Positions 15,260 through 22,743 of a DNA stretch of 64,000 nucleotides are shown here, piece after piece. A program made the translations under genes and the position numbers. Where the stretch lies: positions 1 through 64,000 of the forward strand of contig NZ_LDUE01000036.1 of the NCBI RefSeq assembly GCF_001038485.1, written 5' to 3'. The notes beneath the pieces were generated by a model. The model searched no databases. It was not told where the DNA came from and saw nothing but the letters and a program-made list of their open reading frames with translations. The first letter of the stretch is position 1. Each line of letters opens with the position of its first letter. The DNA is from Ornithinibacillus californiensis (GTDB taxonomy: Bacteria > Bacillota > Bacilli > Bacillales > Amphibacillaceae).

Positions 15260-16099
15260 TTGTCTTGGAACGAACTACTAAAAGGAAAAGTGGCAGTTGT
15301 CACAGGTGCTTCCAGAGGATTAGGTCGTGCAGATGCATTGGTACTAGCAGAAGCTGGGGCAGACGTGGTGATTACTGATATTTTAATTGAATCTGATGAA
15401 TCCAATGAAATGGAAGCAGAGAAGTATGGTCCGATGGCACAGATTATGCAAAGCACGAATGTGATGTATGCCGATAAAACGGCGAAAGAGATACAAGACA
15501 TGGGCAGGCGTTCATTCGCTATGAAAATGGATGTGACGGATCGTGACCAGGTGAAAAACGTCTTTGCTAAGGTTAAAGAAGAATTTGGTCATATTGATAT
15601 TTTGATAAATAATGCTGGCACATTGGATCACATCTCTCAGATTGAGGATCAGAATGATGATTATTGGGAGCGCGATATGCGGGTGAATTTGACTGGTGCC
15701 TATAACTGTACAAAGGCAGTATGGCCATATATGAAGGAGCAACGTTACGGGAAAATTATTAATATGGCTTCCGTTGCAGGTACGCTGGGAGGTTTTGGGC
15801 AAGCGAGTTATTCTGCAACAAAGGGAGGTTTACTTAGTTTCACAAAAAGTATGGCGATAGAAGGTGCTCGATTTGGAATTAATGTTAATGCCATCGTTCC
15901 TGGGATTATTGGAACAGAAGCATTTCATATCGGGAATCCAAAGATGAATGAACGGATGATAAATCGTACAGCGTTCAAGCGTCCTGGTGAACCGGAAGAC
16001 ATTGCTAACGCTATTACGTTTTTAGTTTCAGATAAAGCAAAATATATCACTGGTGTTGGATTGAATGTGTCTGGTGGGATTGAATTATTTACGTTTTAA
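15260..16099 (+). CDS. short-chain dehydrogenase/reductase (probable 3-hydroxyacyl-CoA dehydrogenase)
   Basis: 279 residues, classical SDR: TGASRGLG nucleotide-binding turn (about 15-22), NNAG, and the catalytic YSATKGG with an upstream Ser. An insertion near residues 48-75 after VVITDI is longer than in FabG. In this operon it probably oxidises 3-hydroxyacyl-CoA, replacing the usual HAD protein. TTG 15260 is chosen because AAGGAAGGTGA lies five bases upstream; the frame is open further, into the repeat array, where ATG 15158 would add 34 residues of repeat-encoded MSPNPRH peptide without a ribosome binding site. Confidence 0.85.
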   Translation: MSWNELLKGKVAVVTGASRGLGRADALVLAEAGADVVITDILIESDESNEMEAEKYGPMAQIMQSTNVMYADKTAKEIQDMGRRSFAMKMDVTDRDQVKNVFAKVKEEFGHIDILINNAGTLDHISQIEDQNDDYWERDMRVNLTGAYNCTKAVWPYMKEQRYGKIINMASVAGTLGGFGQASYSATKGGLLSFTKSMAIEGARFGINVNAIVPGIIGTEAFHIGNPKMNERMINRTAFKRPGEPEDIANAITFLVSDKAKYITGVGLNVSGGIELFTF

Positions 16100-16114
16100 C
16101 AAGGAGGTGAGCTT

Positions 16115-17251
16115 ATGCGAGAGGTAGTCATAGTAGATGCAGTTCGAACAGCTGTTGGGAAGAAGAAAGGGTCTCTGTCTGGAATTCATCCAGTAGATTT
16201 ACTAGTACCAATATTGAATGGTCTTGTAGAGCGAAATAGTCTAGACCCTGCGCTGGTTGAGGATGTTGCATGTGGATGTGTAACAATGACCGAGGAGCAG
16301 GGAGGAAATATTGGAAGAATGGCCGTTCTAGCTGCTGGTTTTCCAGTTGAGGTTCCCGCTTATTCAATGAACCGGATGTGTGGCTCTAGTCAGCAAGCCA
16401 TACATAGTGCAGCGCAGACCATTCTGGCAGGAGATGCTGATATTGCTATCGCATGTGGTGTGGAAAATATGAGCCTCGTACAGATGGGCAGTGATTTGGG
16501 AGCTTTTAGTGACAAGTTAATCGATAGGCACAACATTGTCCCTCAAGGTTTTTCCGCAGAAATGATAGCTTCAGAGTGGGGATTAACTCGTGAAGAGTTA
16601 GATGAATTCGCGTTAATGAGTCATGAAAAGGCTGCAAGAGCAACAGAAAATGGACTGTTCAAGCGAGAGATACTGCCAATCACGTTGGAAAACGGAGAAG
16701 CCTTTGAAAGAGATGAAGGGATTCGCACGAACACATCAATGGAAAAACTAGCTGGGCTTATTCCATCTTTTAATCCTGATGGTGGTGTAGTGACAGCTGG
16801 AAATGCGAGTCAGATTAGCGACGGTGCTGCAGGCGTCTTGCTTATGTCAGCGGAGAAAGCAACAGAACTTGGATTAAAGCCTCGTGCCAGAATAATCGCT
16901 AGAACGGTTGTTGGAGTTGACCCAGTTATGATGCTTACCGGAGTCATCCCGGCAACTAAGCAGGTACTAAAAAAAGTGGGACTTACATTAGCGCAAATGG
17001 ATGCTATCGAAATCAATGAAGCATTTGCCTCGGTTGTCAAGGCGTGGGAGAAGAAATTACAAGCCGATATGTCGAAGGTAAATGAAAGAGGTGGTGCAAT
17101 TGCATTAGGCCATCCGCTCGGTGCAAGTGGAGCGAGAATTTTAACCACTTTGCTGCATACATTAGAAGATAAAGATGGGAAATATGGGCTTCAAGTGATG
17201 TGTATTGGGTTTGGAATGGCAACCGCCACTATTATAGAAAAACTAGCGTAA
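16115..17251 (+). CDS. thiolase (acetyl-CoA C-acyltransferase)
   Basis: 378 residues with the three thiolase signatures: nucleophile Cys89 in NRMCGSSQQ, His333 in GHPLGASGAR, and Cys363 in CIGFGMA. It cleaves 3-oxoacyl-CoA with CoA, the last beta-oxidation step. AAGGAGGTGAG precedes ATG 16115, 15 bases after the SDR gene, and the second SCP2 gene follows closely. The substrate chain is unknown. The SCP2 neighbours recall SCP-x-type thiolases, in which thiolase and SCP2 are fused, so the separate SCP2 proteins may serve this enzyme. Confidence 0.92.
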   Translation: MREVVIVDAVRTAVGKKKGSLSGIHPVDLLVPILNGLVERNSLDPALVEDVACGCVTMTEEQGGNIGRMAVLAAGFPVEVPAYSMNRMCGSSQQAIHSAAQTILAGDADIAIACGVENMSLVQMGSDLGAFSDKLIDRHNIVPQGFSAEMIASEWGLTREELDEFALMSHEKAARATENGLFKREILPITLENGEAFERDEGIRTNTSMEKLAGLIPSFNPDGGVVTAGNASQISDGAAGVLLMSAEKATELGLKPRARIIARTVVGVDPVMMLTGVIPATKQVLKKVGLTLAQMDAIEINEAFASVVKAWEKKLQADMSKVNERGGAIALGHPLGASGARILTTLLHTLEDKDGKYGLQVMCIGFGMATATIIEKLA

Positions 17252-17265
17252 GGAGGATTACCGGA

Positions 17266-17613
17266 ATGGAGTTTGTAAAACCGAAATCAGATGAAGTGTT
17301 TGAGATGATTGATGCTGCATTACATTATGACCCAGATGCGACGAAAGGAAAGGAGGGTGTTTATCAATTTAATTTATCCGGTGAAGATGGCGGGACATTC
17401 CAGATGATCATTGAGCCTGAGGAAGCACGTGCAGTAAAAGAAGTAGAAAAAGAGCCGAATGTCGTGTTAACGATGAAGGCCGATGATTTTAAGGTTTTAG
17501 TTGCTGGTTCATTAAACCCAACGGCAGCATTTATGAGTGGGAAACTAAAGATTAAGGGGAATATGGGTCTGGCATTAAAGTTGCAAACCGTACTTAATTC
17601 TTTTTCATTTTAG
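17266..17613 (+). CDS. SCP2 sterol-binding domain protein 2
   Basis: 115 residues, a paralogue of the protein at 11417: both contain FMSG-LKIKGNMGLALKLQ, and EGVYQFNLSGEDGGTF here matches EAVYQFNFHDDDKTTF there. Probably a carrier of acyl-CoA or similar hydrophobic substrates for the flanking thiolase and ligase. ATG 17266 follows AAGGAGGATT; an upstream in-frame TTG at 17200 lies inside the thiolase gene and lacks a site. Confidence 0.85.
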   Translation: MEFVKPKSDEVFEMIDAALHYDPDATKGKEGVYQFNLSGEDGGTFQMIIEPEEARAVKEVEKEPNVVLTMKADDFKVLVAGSLNPTAAFMSGKLKIKGNMGLALKLQTVLNSFSF

Positions 17614-17664
17614 GATTAACGGTTAGGGGTATCGGGAAGAAAAGCGATACAAGGAGGTTTTTAG

Positions 17665-19500
17665 ATGAAACCTAGTAATATAGTAGAAATGCTTTACCAG
17701 ACAGTCACGAAATATTCGGATAAAGATGCGTACATGTGGAAAGAAAACGGGATTTATCAGCATATGACCTATGGCGTTTTTTGGGAAAAGATTTTTTATA
17801 CTGCCTCTGCTTTTAAGATGCTTGGAATTGGAGAGGGAGATAAGGTTGCCATTCTTTCGAACAGTAATCCCATGTGGGGGATTACTGATTTTGCATTAGC
17901 TAGTATAGGCGCAATTAGTGTCCCTGTGTATCCTACACTACCAGCTGATCAAGTTGCCTATGTATTGGAGAATTCCGATGCACGAGCAATTGTAGTCGAA
18001 AATGAGGAACAGAGGCAAAAGGTCATCACAGGCGACGTGAAACTTGATTATATGATTACGATGTATCCAGAGGCTGAGTTCTCTGTTGACGGAGAGCTAT
18101 CCTTTGAAAACTTTGAAGAGCTTGGAAGAGAAAATTTTCTTCCAGATTGGAAAGATACGTGGCGACAGATTGACAAGAAACAGGTGTTAACACTGATATA
18201 CACATCAGGGACTACCGGTAAACCAAAAGGTACGATCTTAACCCATGAAAATTTTCTAGCAAATGTCGAAGCAGTCAAGTTTTGGTTTATAGAGCTATTA
18301 CCAGAGGATCTCGCATTATCTTATTTGCCTTTGTCCCATGTTTTCGAACGAATGGCAGGACATTATACATTGCTCTCGGTAGGTACAACCATTGCCTATG
18401 CAGAAAGTATTGAAACCATCCAAGAGAATTTGGTGGAAGTACGGCCTACTATTATGACAAGTGTGCCTCGGTTATTTGAAAAGGTCTATGCTAAAGTATT
18501 AGACGAAATCAATGGGGGGTCACCGGTGAAAAAGAAAATATTTAAATGGGCAGTTGAAATTGGAAAAGAACGCTATGAGCGCTACTTAGATACATCTGTC
18601 CAAGATTTAATTTTAGCGGAATCCATGCCGAAAAGCTTTCAACGGAAATGGAATTTAGCCAATCGACTAGTTTATCGAAAAGTGAAAGATAAGCTTGGAG
18701 GACGTCTTCGTGGGCTAGTATCTGGTGGTGGAACGTTAAATCCAGATATTGCACGTTTCTTTTGGTCATTAGATATGCCTATTTTAGAAGGTTATGGACT
18801 GACAGAGACAGCGCCAGTTATTACATTAAATCCGATGATTCGTTCGAAGGTTGGTACAGTTGGTAAGGTGCTGCCTAATTTAGAGGTGAAGCTTGCTGAA
18901 GATGGTGAGGTTTTAGTTAAAGGTCCCAGTGTCATGCAAGGATATTATAAAAATGAGGAAGCAACGATTGATGCGTTTGATGGGGAATGGTTTAAAACAG
19001 GTGACATCGGGGAATGGACGGAAGATAACTATTTGAAAATTATCGATCGTAAAAAACGCATCCTCGTGCTTTCAACTGGGAAAAATGTTGCCCCGCAACC
19101 AATTGAAAACGCTATCAACGAGAGTCCTTATGTTGAGCAGTCACTCGTAGTTGGCGATAATCGGAAATTCATCATGTGTCTAATCAACCCTGACTATGAG
19201 AATCTACTATCATGGGCGAAGAAAAATGGGGTTCGCTCTGAGGACTTACAGGAAATTTGTCGTTATAAAATAATTAAGGATTTACTAGTTCAAGAGGTAA
19301 GAGAACGTACCAAGCATTTCGCTAATTTTGAACAGCCAAAGAAAATCGTTATTGTGAGTGAGCCTTGGACAGTGGATGGTGGCGAGTTAACACCGAAATT
19401 GTCTCTTCGGATAAATATCATTCAGGAGAAGTATAAGGACTTGATTGATAAAACTTATCTGGAAGCAAATGCTGGTCAGGAGCAAGTTACCGTTCAATAG
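17665..19500 (+). CDS. long-chain fatty acid-CoA ligase (AMP-forming)
   Basis: 611 residues, adenylate-forming superfamily. The phosphate-binding loop is YTSGTTGKPKGTILTHEN (about 178-195); the adenine motif is GYGLTETAPV; and EWFKTGDIGEW plus DRKKRI mark the hinge. The size and motif pattern match the FadD15/bubblegum-type AMP-dependent synthetases that activate long-chain acids. It feeds acyl-CoA into the enzymes encoded upstream. AAGGAGG precedes ATG 17665. A 20-21-bp repeat array and a bidirectional terminator follow, so it is probably the last gene of the operon. Confidence 0.9.
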   Translation: MKPSNIVEMLYQTVTKYSDKDAYMWKENGIYQHMTYGVFWEKIFYTASAFKMLGIGEGDKVAILSNSNPMWGITDFALASIGAISVPVYPTLPADQVAYVLENSDARAIVVENEEQRQKVITGDVKLDYMITMYPEAEFSVDGELSFENFEELGRENFLPDWKDTWRQIDKKQVLTLIYTSGTTGKPKGTILTHENFLANVEAVKFWFIELLPEDLALSYLPLSHVFERMAGHYTLLSVGTTIAYAESIETIQENLVEVRPTIMTSVPRLFEKVYAKVLDEINGGSPVKKKIFKWAVEIGKERYERYLDTSVQDLILAESMPKSFQRKWNLANRLVYRKVKDKLGGRLRGLVSGGGTLNPDIARFFWSLDMPILEGYGLTETAPVITLNPMIRSKVGTVGKVLPNLEVKLAEDGEVLVKGPSVMQGYYKNEEATIDAFDGEWFKTGDIGEWTEDNYLKIIDRKKRILVLSTGKNVAPQPIENAINESPYVEQSLVVGDNRKFIMCLINPDYENLLSWAKKNGVRSEDLQEICRYKIIKDLLVQEVRERTKHFANFEQPKKIVIVSEPWTVDGGELTPKLSLRINIIQEKYKDLIDKTYLEANAGQEQVTVQ

Positions 19501-19508
19501 AGGGGGAT

Positions 19509-19690
19509 ATCAACCGTAATCAGTGTGGTATCAACTGAAACCGGAGCATTATCAACCGAACTGTGAAATCATCAACCGTTTTTGAATATTATCAACCAAT
19601 ATTACAGAACATCAACCATAATCAAAAGGACATCAACCGTATTTGCCAATCATCAACCAAATCGGGAATAACATCAACCATATATACACA
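19509..19690. repeat. ATCAACC 20-21-bp tandem repeat array, copy 1
   Basis: ATCAACCG, ATCAACCA or ATCAACTG occurs at 19509, 19530, 19551, 19571, 19591, 19611, 19632, 19652 and 19673, always 20 or 21 bases apart. The 12-13 bases between cores are AT-rich and variable. A second array with the same core and spacing lies at 58375-58570. It fills the gap between the ligase stop codon and the terminator. Confidence 0.93.
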
Positions 19691-19692
19691 AA

Positions 19693-19720
19693 AATAAGGA
19701 GCTAACCCTAGCTCCTTATT
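19693..19720. terminator. bidirectional terminator between the ligase and regulator genes
   Basis: AATAAGGAGCTA and TAGCTCCTTATT form a perfect 12-bp stem with a four-base loop, with A residues before and T-rich sequence after. It lies between convergent genes and probably terminates both. Confidence 0.85.
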
Positions 19721-19723
19721 CTC

Positions 19724-21211
19724 TTATTCAATCATACCTTCCCGTAATGCACGAGCAACAGCTTCTGTACGGTTTCTGGCATCCATCTTTTGCATAATGG
19801 CAGATACATAGTCGCGAACGGTATATTCACTTAAGTTTAATGAACTAGCAGCCTCTGTTGTCGAGCAACCTTCTGCCATTAACTGTAGAACTTCAATTTC
19901 CCTTGGAGAGAGATTAACCTCATCTGTTGGAGACTTCGCTTCTCTCTCATTTGAAAACTTAGCTAGTATTTCACCAGCACTTTGCCCAAATTTGATTAGT
20001 GCGGAGAAGATTTCTTGCCCAACTTTAAAGTATTTTCCAGGACCTTGATCAAGTATAGCAGCACCTAATAATTTATTATTGGAGGCTAAGAAGATAGGCG
20101 CTATGATAACAGAGCGTAAGTTAAATTGTTGGATGTACTGACTTGGAAAGCCGATTTCTGCGTCTTTTATGTAGATTGGCTGGAGGTAATCTAGGCTTTT
20201 TCCAAATAGCTCTAAGATTTGAAGGTTATTCTGGATGATTGGTAGATTACTAATATCCTCGGTGATGTTTTGAATTGCTGTATTGTCTAGATGATGACCG
20301 AACAATCCAAAGCCCATCTGTTCATCGATCGAGTAGGAGAACAGCGCACATCGTTCGAATGGAAGATAATTGACAAACCCTGCTGTAATATTCTCCACTG
20401 CTTCACGGTAGTTTCTAGAGCGTAAAACCGTTTCATTAAACATAATAACGGAGTCTTTCCACTGTTGATCCTGCTTCGTCACCTGAAAGGATTCTTTGCC
20501 ATTTTGAAAGACTTGCAATGCATAGGATACAAATGGGACGACATGTGTACTATCTTCCTTATGAACACAAATAAGAATCGTAATATCCTCATAAGGAATT
20601 GGGAAAACGGTATACTTCTGTTTTTCCTCTAGGGACATTTGGTCTAGCAGTAACTCAGATAACCCATATATGGTATTCGATTTCACATGATCATTACCGT
20701 GCAGTAAATCTTGACTAAGATGGTTAAACCATTTCTCTGCTACAAATTGATGGTTCCTTTTTAATGCGATTGCTGTCCAGATAATCGGTAACTGATTTGA
20801 AGACACTAGATTTTGTAAAAACGTATCAATGGCAAAATATTGCTGGTAGGGCTGTGTTAATACTTCCTCACTCAACTTAATAAACACGTATTGAATCGCT
20901 TGATGATGTTTATGGGAAAACTCCTTATTTTGTTGAATCACTTTGTGAACAGCATTTTCCAGTAGCGTTATGATAAATTTGTTCGTTTGAAAGGATAGGG
21001 TTAACGATTTAGAAGTTGACTCATCAGAAGAAAATAGCCTGTTTGAGAAGTATTGAATAGTATCTTCTATGTTTTTAGGAGATCGATCTCTTGTTAAGTT
21101 AAGTCGGGCTGTTACCGTATTCCATTCTTCTAAGATTTCATCTTTGTGGAGTTGAATGAGGTTTAACCCCTTTTCAAAAATAGTGTTCATTTGTTCGTTT
21201 AATGTATACAT
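19724..21211 (-). CDS. transcriptional regulator with GAF and LuxR-type HTH domains
   Basis: 495 residues. The C-terminus (about 432-492) is a LuxR/GerE helix-turn-helix: LSPREIEVLQLMAEGCSTTE, then TVRDYVSAIMQKMDARNRTE. A GAF-like sensor region covers about 275-410. The N-terminal 250 residues are helical and unassigned. ATG 21211 follows AAAGGAGTG; a TTG at 21235 is less likely. It is convergent with the acyl-CoA operon and divergent from the DUF6230-like operon at 21608, so it may control either. No receiver domain is visible, so the signal is probably a small molecule or partner protein. Confidence 0.82.
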   Translation of the reverse strand: MYTLNEQMNTIFEKGLNLIQLHKDEILEEWNTVTARLNLTRDRSPKNIEDTIQYFSNRLFSSDESTSKSLTLSFQTNKFIITLLENAVHKVIQQNKEFSHKHHQAIQYVFIKLSEEVLTQPYQQYFAIDTFLQNLVSSNQLPIIWTAIALKRNHQFVAEKWFNHLSQDLLHGNDHVKSNTIYGLSELLLDQMSLEEKQKYTVFPIPYEDITILICVHKEDSTHVVPFVSYALQVFQNGKESFQVTKQDQQWKDSVIMFNETVLRSRNYREAVENITAGFVNYLPFERCALFSYSIDEQMGFGLFGHHLDNTAIQNITEDISNLPIIQNNLQILELFGKSLDYLQPIYIKDAEIGFPSQYIQQFNLRSVIIAPIFLASNNKLLGAAILDQGPGKYFKVGQEIFSALIKFGQSAGEILAKFSNEREAKSPTDEVNLSPREIEVLQLMAEGCSTTEAASSLNLSEYTVRDYVSAIMQKMDARNRTEAVARALREGMIE

Positions 21212-21607
21212 TGGATTCACTCCTTTCACAAGCAATTTATTCTTCTAAAGTTTGGGCTTATTCAATAATATTCGCGCAATATGGATATTATCCTAGTTAG
21301 AAAAAGAGCTTGTTAGAATAGTAGTTCGAAAGCCTACCTAAATTTGAAGGGTTCGAATTGAAAAATATAGGAATATTGTGAAAAAATAGGGAGAATGGTA
21401 CTAGCCATAGATTTTTAAAAAGCCTATATTTGTAGGGATACTAATATTGAATATTCTGAATTAAAATAAGAACTATAACTAGTTTAATACATTTTATATT
21501 TTTTTGCTTATTGTTGTAAGCGGTATCAGTATGTTTTGGGAGGTGTCATTAGTAGAATATTAGCTTTTTGAAACAAATCCCATTTATAAAAAAAAGAGGT
21601 GAATGAG
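21212..21607. other. divergent intergenic region, AT-rich
   Basis: This stretch separates the GAF-LuxR gene from the DUF6230-like operon. It must hold promoters for both directions, but no -35/-10 pair stands out clearly. TGTAAGCGGTATCA at 21514-21527 fits the cre core TG-N-AA-N-CG except for the surrounding context and may be a weak CcpA site. No small gene with a ribosome binding site was found. Confidence 0.4.
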
Positions 21608-22210
21608 TTGGAAAAAAAGATTGTTGTTGGTAAAACAATGAAGAAAAAGTTTATGATCGCTTTGTTAACAGGTTTTCTGGCGTTTGGTGGTTTAATTGCA
21701 GGCTTTGGATTTACTGGTACTGCATTTGCATTACCACTTGGAGGAATTGGCGACTTCTATGTAGAATTTGATGAGTTGAATGGTACAGACTTCCAGTTAC
21801 TGCCACATGTTGGGGAAACAGGAACATCAGATGCCGAGCCAATGGTCCGAAATAAGATGGATAAAGTTGTGATAACTAATCTACACATTTATAAGGATCT
21901 TGAATTGCCAGGGATTGGTTGGGTACGATTCCACGTCCGTTCAACAGGTCCGACGAACATAACGGGTCTAATTCATGATGCACGACTAATTGAAGCAGAT
22001 TTGAGCTTTGATAACTTAGAAATTGAAGAAAAGAATACAACAGAGTTTTCGCAAAACTGGTCTCAAAATGCATCAACAATTAATATCAAGGATGCCAAAA
22101 TTGTAACGGATTATCTATTCCAGACAGTTGTAAGTCTTGATGGGGCAAAAATTTCTGCTGAACGAATTGAAGGACCAGATATGACTACCTTCCCTGGAAG
22201 TGGAAAGTAA
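21608..22210 (+). CDS. secreted DUF6230-like protein
   Basis: About 200 residues. After a short basic leader comes MKKKFMIALLTGFLAFGGLI and a hydrophobic core ending near TAFALP, a likely signal peptide or anchor. The rest is beta-rich, with MDKVVITNLHIYKD, VRFHVRSTGP and ITGLIHDARLIEADLSF. I place it, with moderate confidence, in the DUF6230 group, best known from actinobacteria next to DUF6114 genes; function unknown. TTG 21608 has AGAGGTGA five bases upstream; GTG 21599 overlaps that site. It is the first of three closely spaced genes and is divergent from a GAF-LuxR regulator. Confidence 0.65.
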   Translation: MEKKIVVGKTMKKKFMIALLTGFLAFGGLIAGFGFTGTAFALPLGGIGDFYVEFDELNGTDFQLLPHVGETGTSDAEPMVRNKMDKVVITNLHIYKDLELPGIGWVRFHVRSTGPTNITGLIHDARLIEADLSFDNLEIEEKNTTEFSQNWSQNASTINIKDAKIVTDYLFQTVVSLDGAKISAERIEGPDMTTFPGSGK

Positions 22211-22238
22211 TCCTCATGGAACAGGAAAGGGGATTGTG

Positions 22239-22712
22239 ATGAATCGAAAAGAACGGAAGATACTCAAAAGAGAGCAAAAACAAGAAAAGAAGTTTGAGAA
22301 AGTAGTAGAAGGAAGTAAGTTTAAACAGTGGAGAAGTAGACGGCCATTTTGGGGTGCGACATTAACGGTGCTTGCTGGCCTTATGATTCTTTATATCCCG
22401 CTACACTTGTATGCTATTGCATTTATTCCAGGTAGTTTAGTATTTGTTGGTTTTATTTTTGGAGGATTAGTATTGATTATTGGAATCTGTGAATACCTCT
22501 ATCCACAGCTCTCCACGTTTTTTGGAATCGCCACGATATTTTTATCCGTCTTGTCCATTATGGGAGCATTAGGTGGATTTCTAATCGGTACTTTACTAGG
22601 TATCGTTGCCGGAGCACTGAATATTGCCTGGGATAAGGAAGAGATTGATCTTGATACTTGGGAACGAAATAAGGAGCAAGAAAAGCTAGGTGAAATAAAT
22701 GAAGCGGTTTAA
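22239..22712 (+). CDS. DUF6114-like membrane protein
   Basis: 157 residues. A highly basic N-terminus (MNRKERKILKREQKQEKKFE) is followed by RRPFWGATLTVLAGLMILYI and about four membrane helices rich in Gly, with GGFLIGTLLGIVAGALNIAW near the end. The RPFWG start, the glycine-rich last helix and the preceding DUF6230-like gene fit the DUF6114 family. ATG 22239 has GGAAAGGGGA about seven bases upstream; the frame extends into the preceding gene without a site. Function unknown; probably a membrane partner of the flanking exported proteins. Confidence 0.65.
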   Translation: MNRKERKILKREQKQEKKFEKVVEGSKFKQWRSRRPFWGATLTVLAGLMILYIPLHLYAIAFIPGSLVFVGFIFGGLVLIIGICEYLYPQLSTFFGIATIFLSVLSIMGALGGFLIGTLLGIVAGALNIAWDKEEIDLDTWERNKEQEKLGEINEAV

Positions 22713-22743
22713 AAGGAGAGTCTGTTAACGAGGAGAATTTTTA

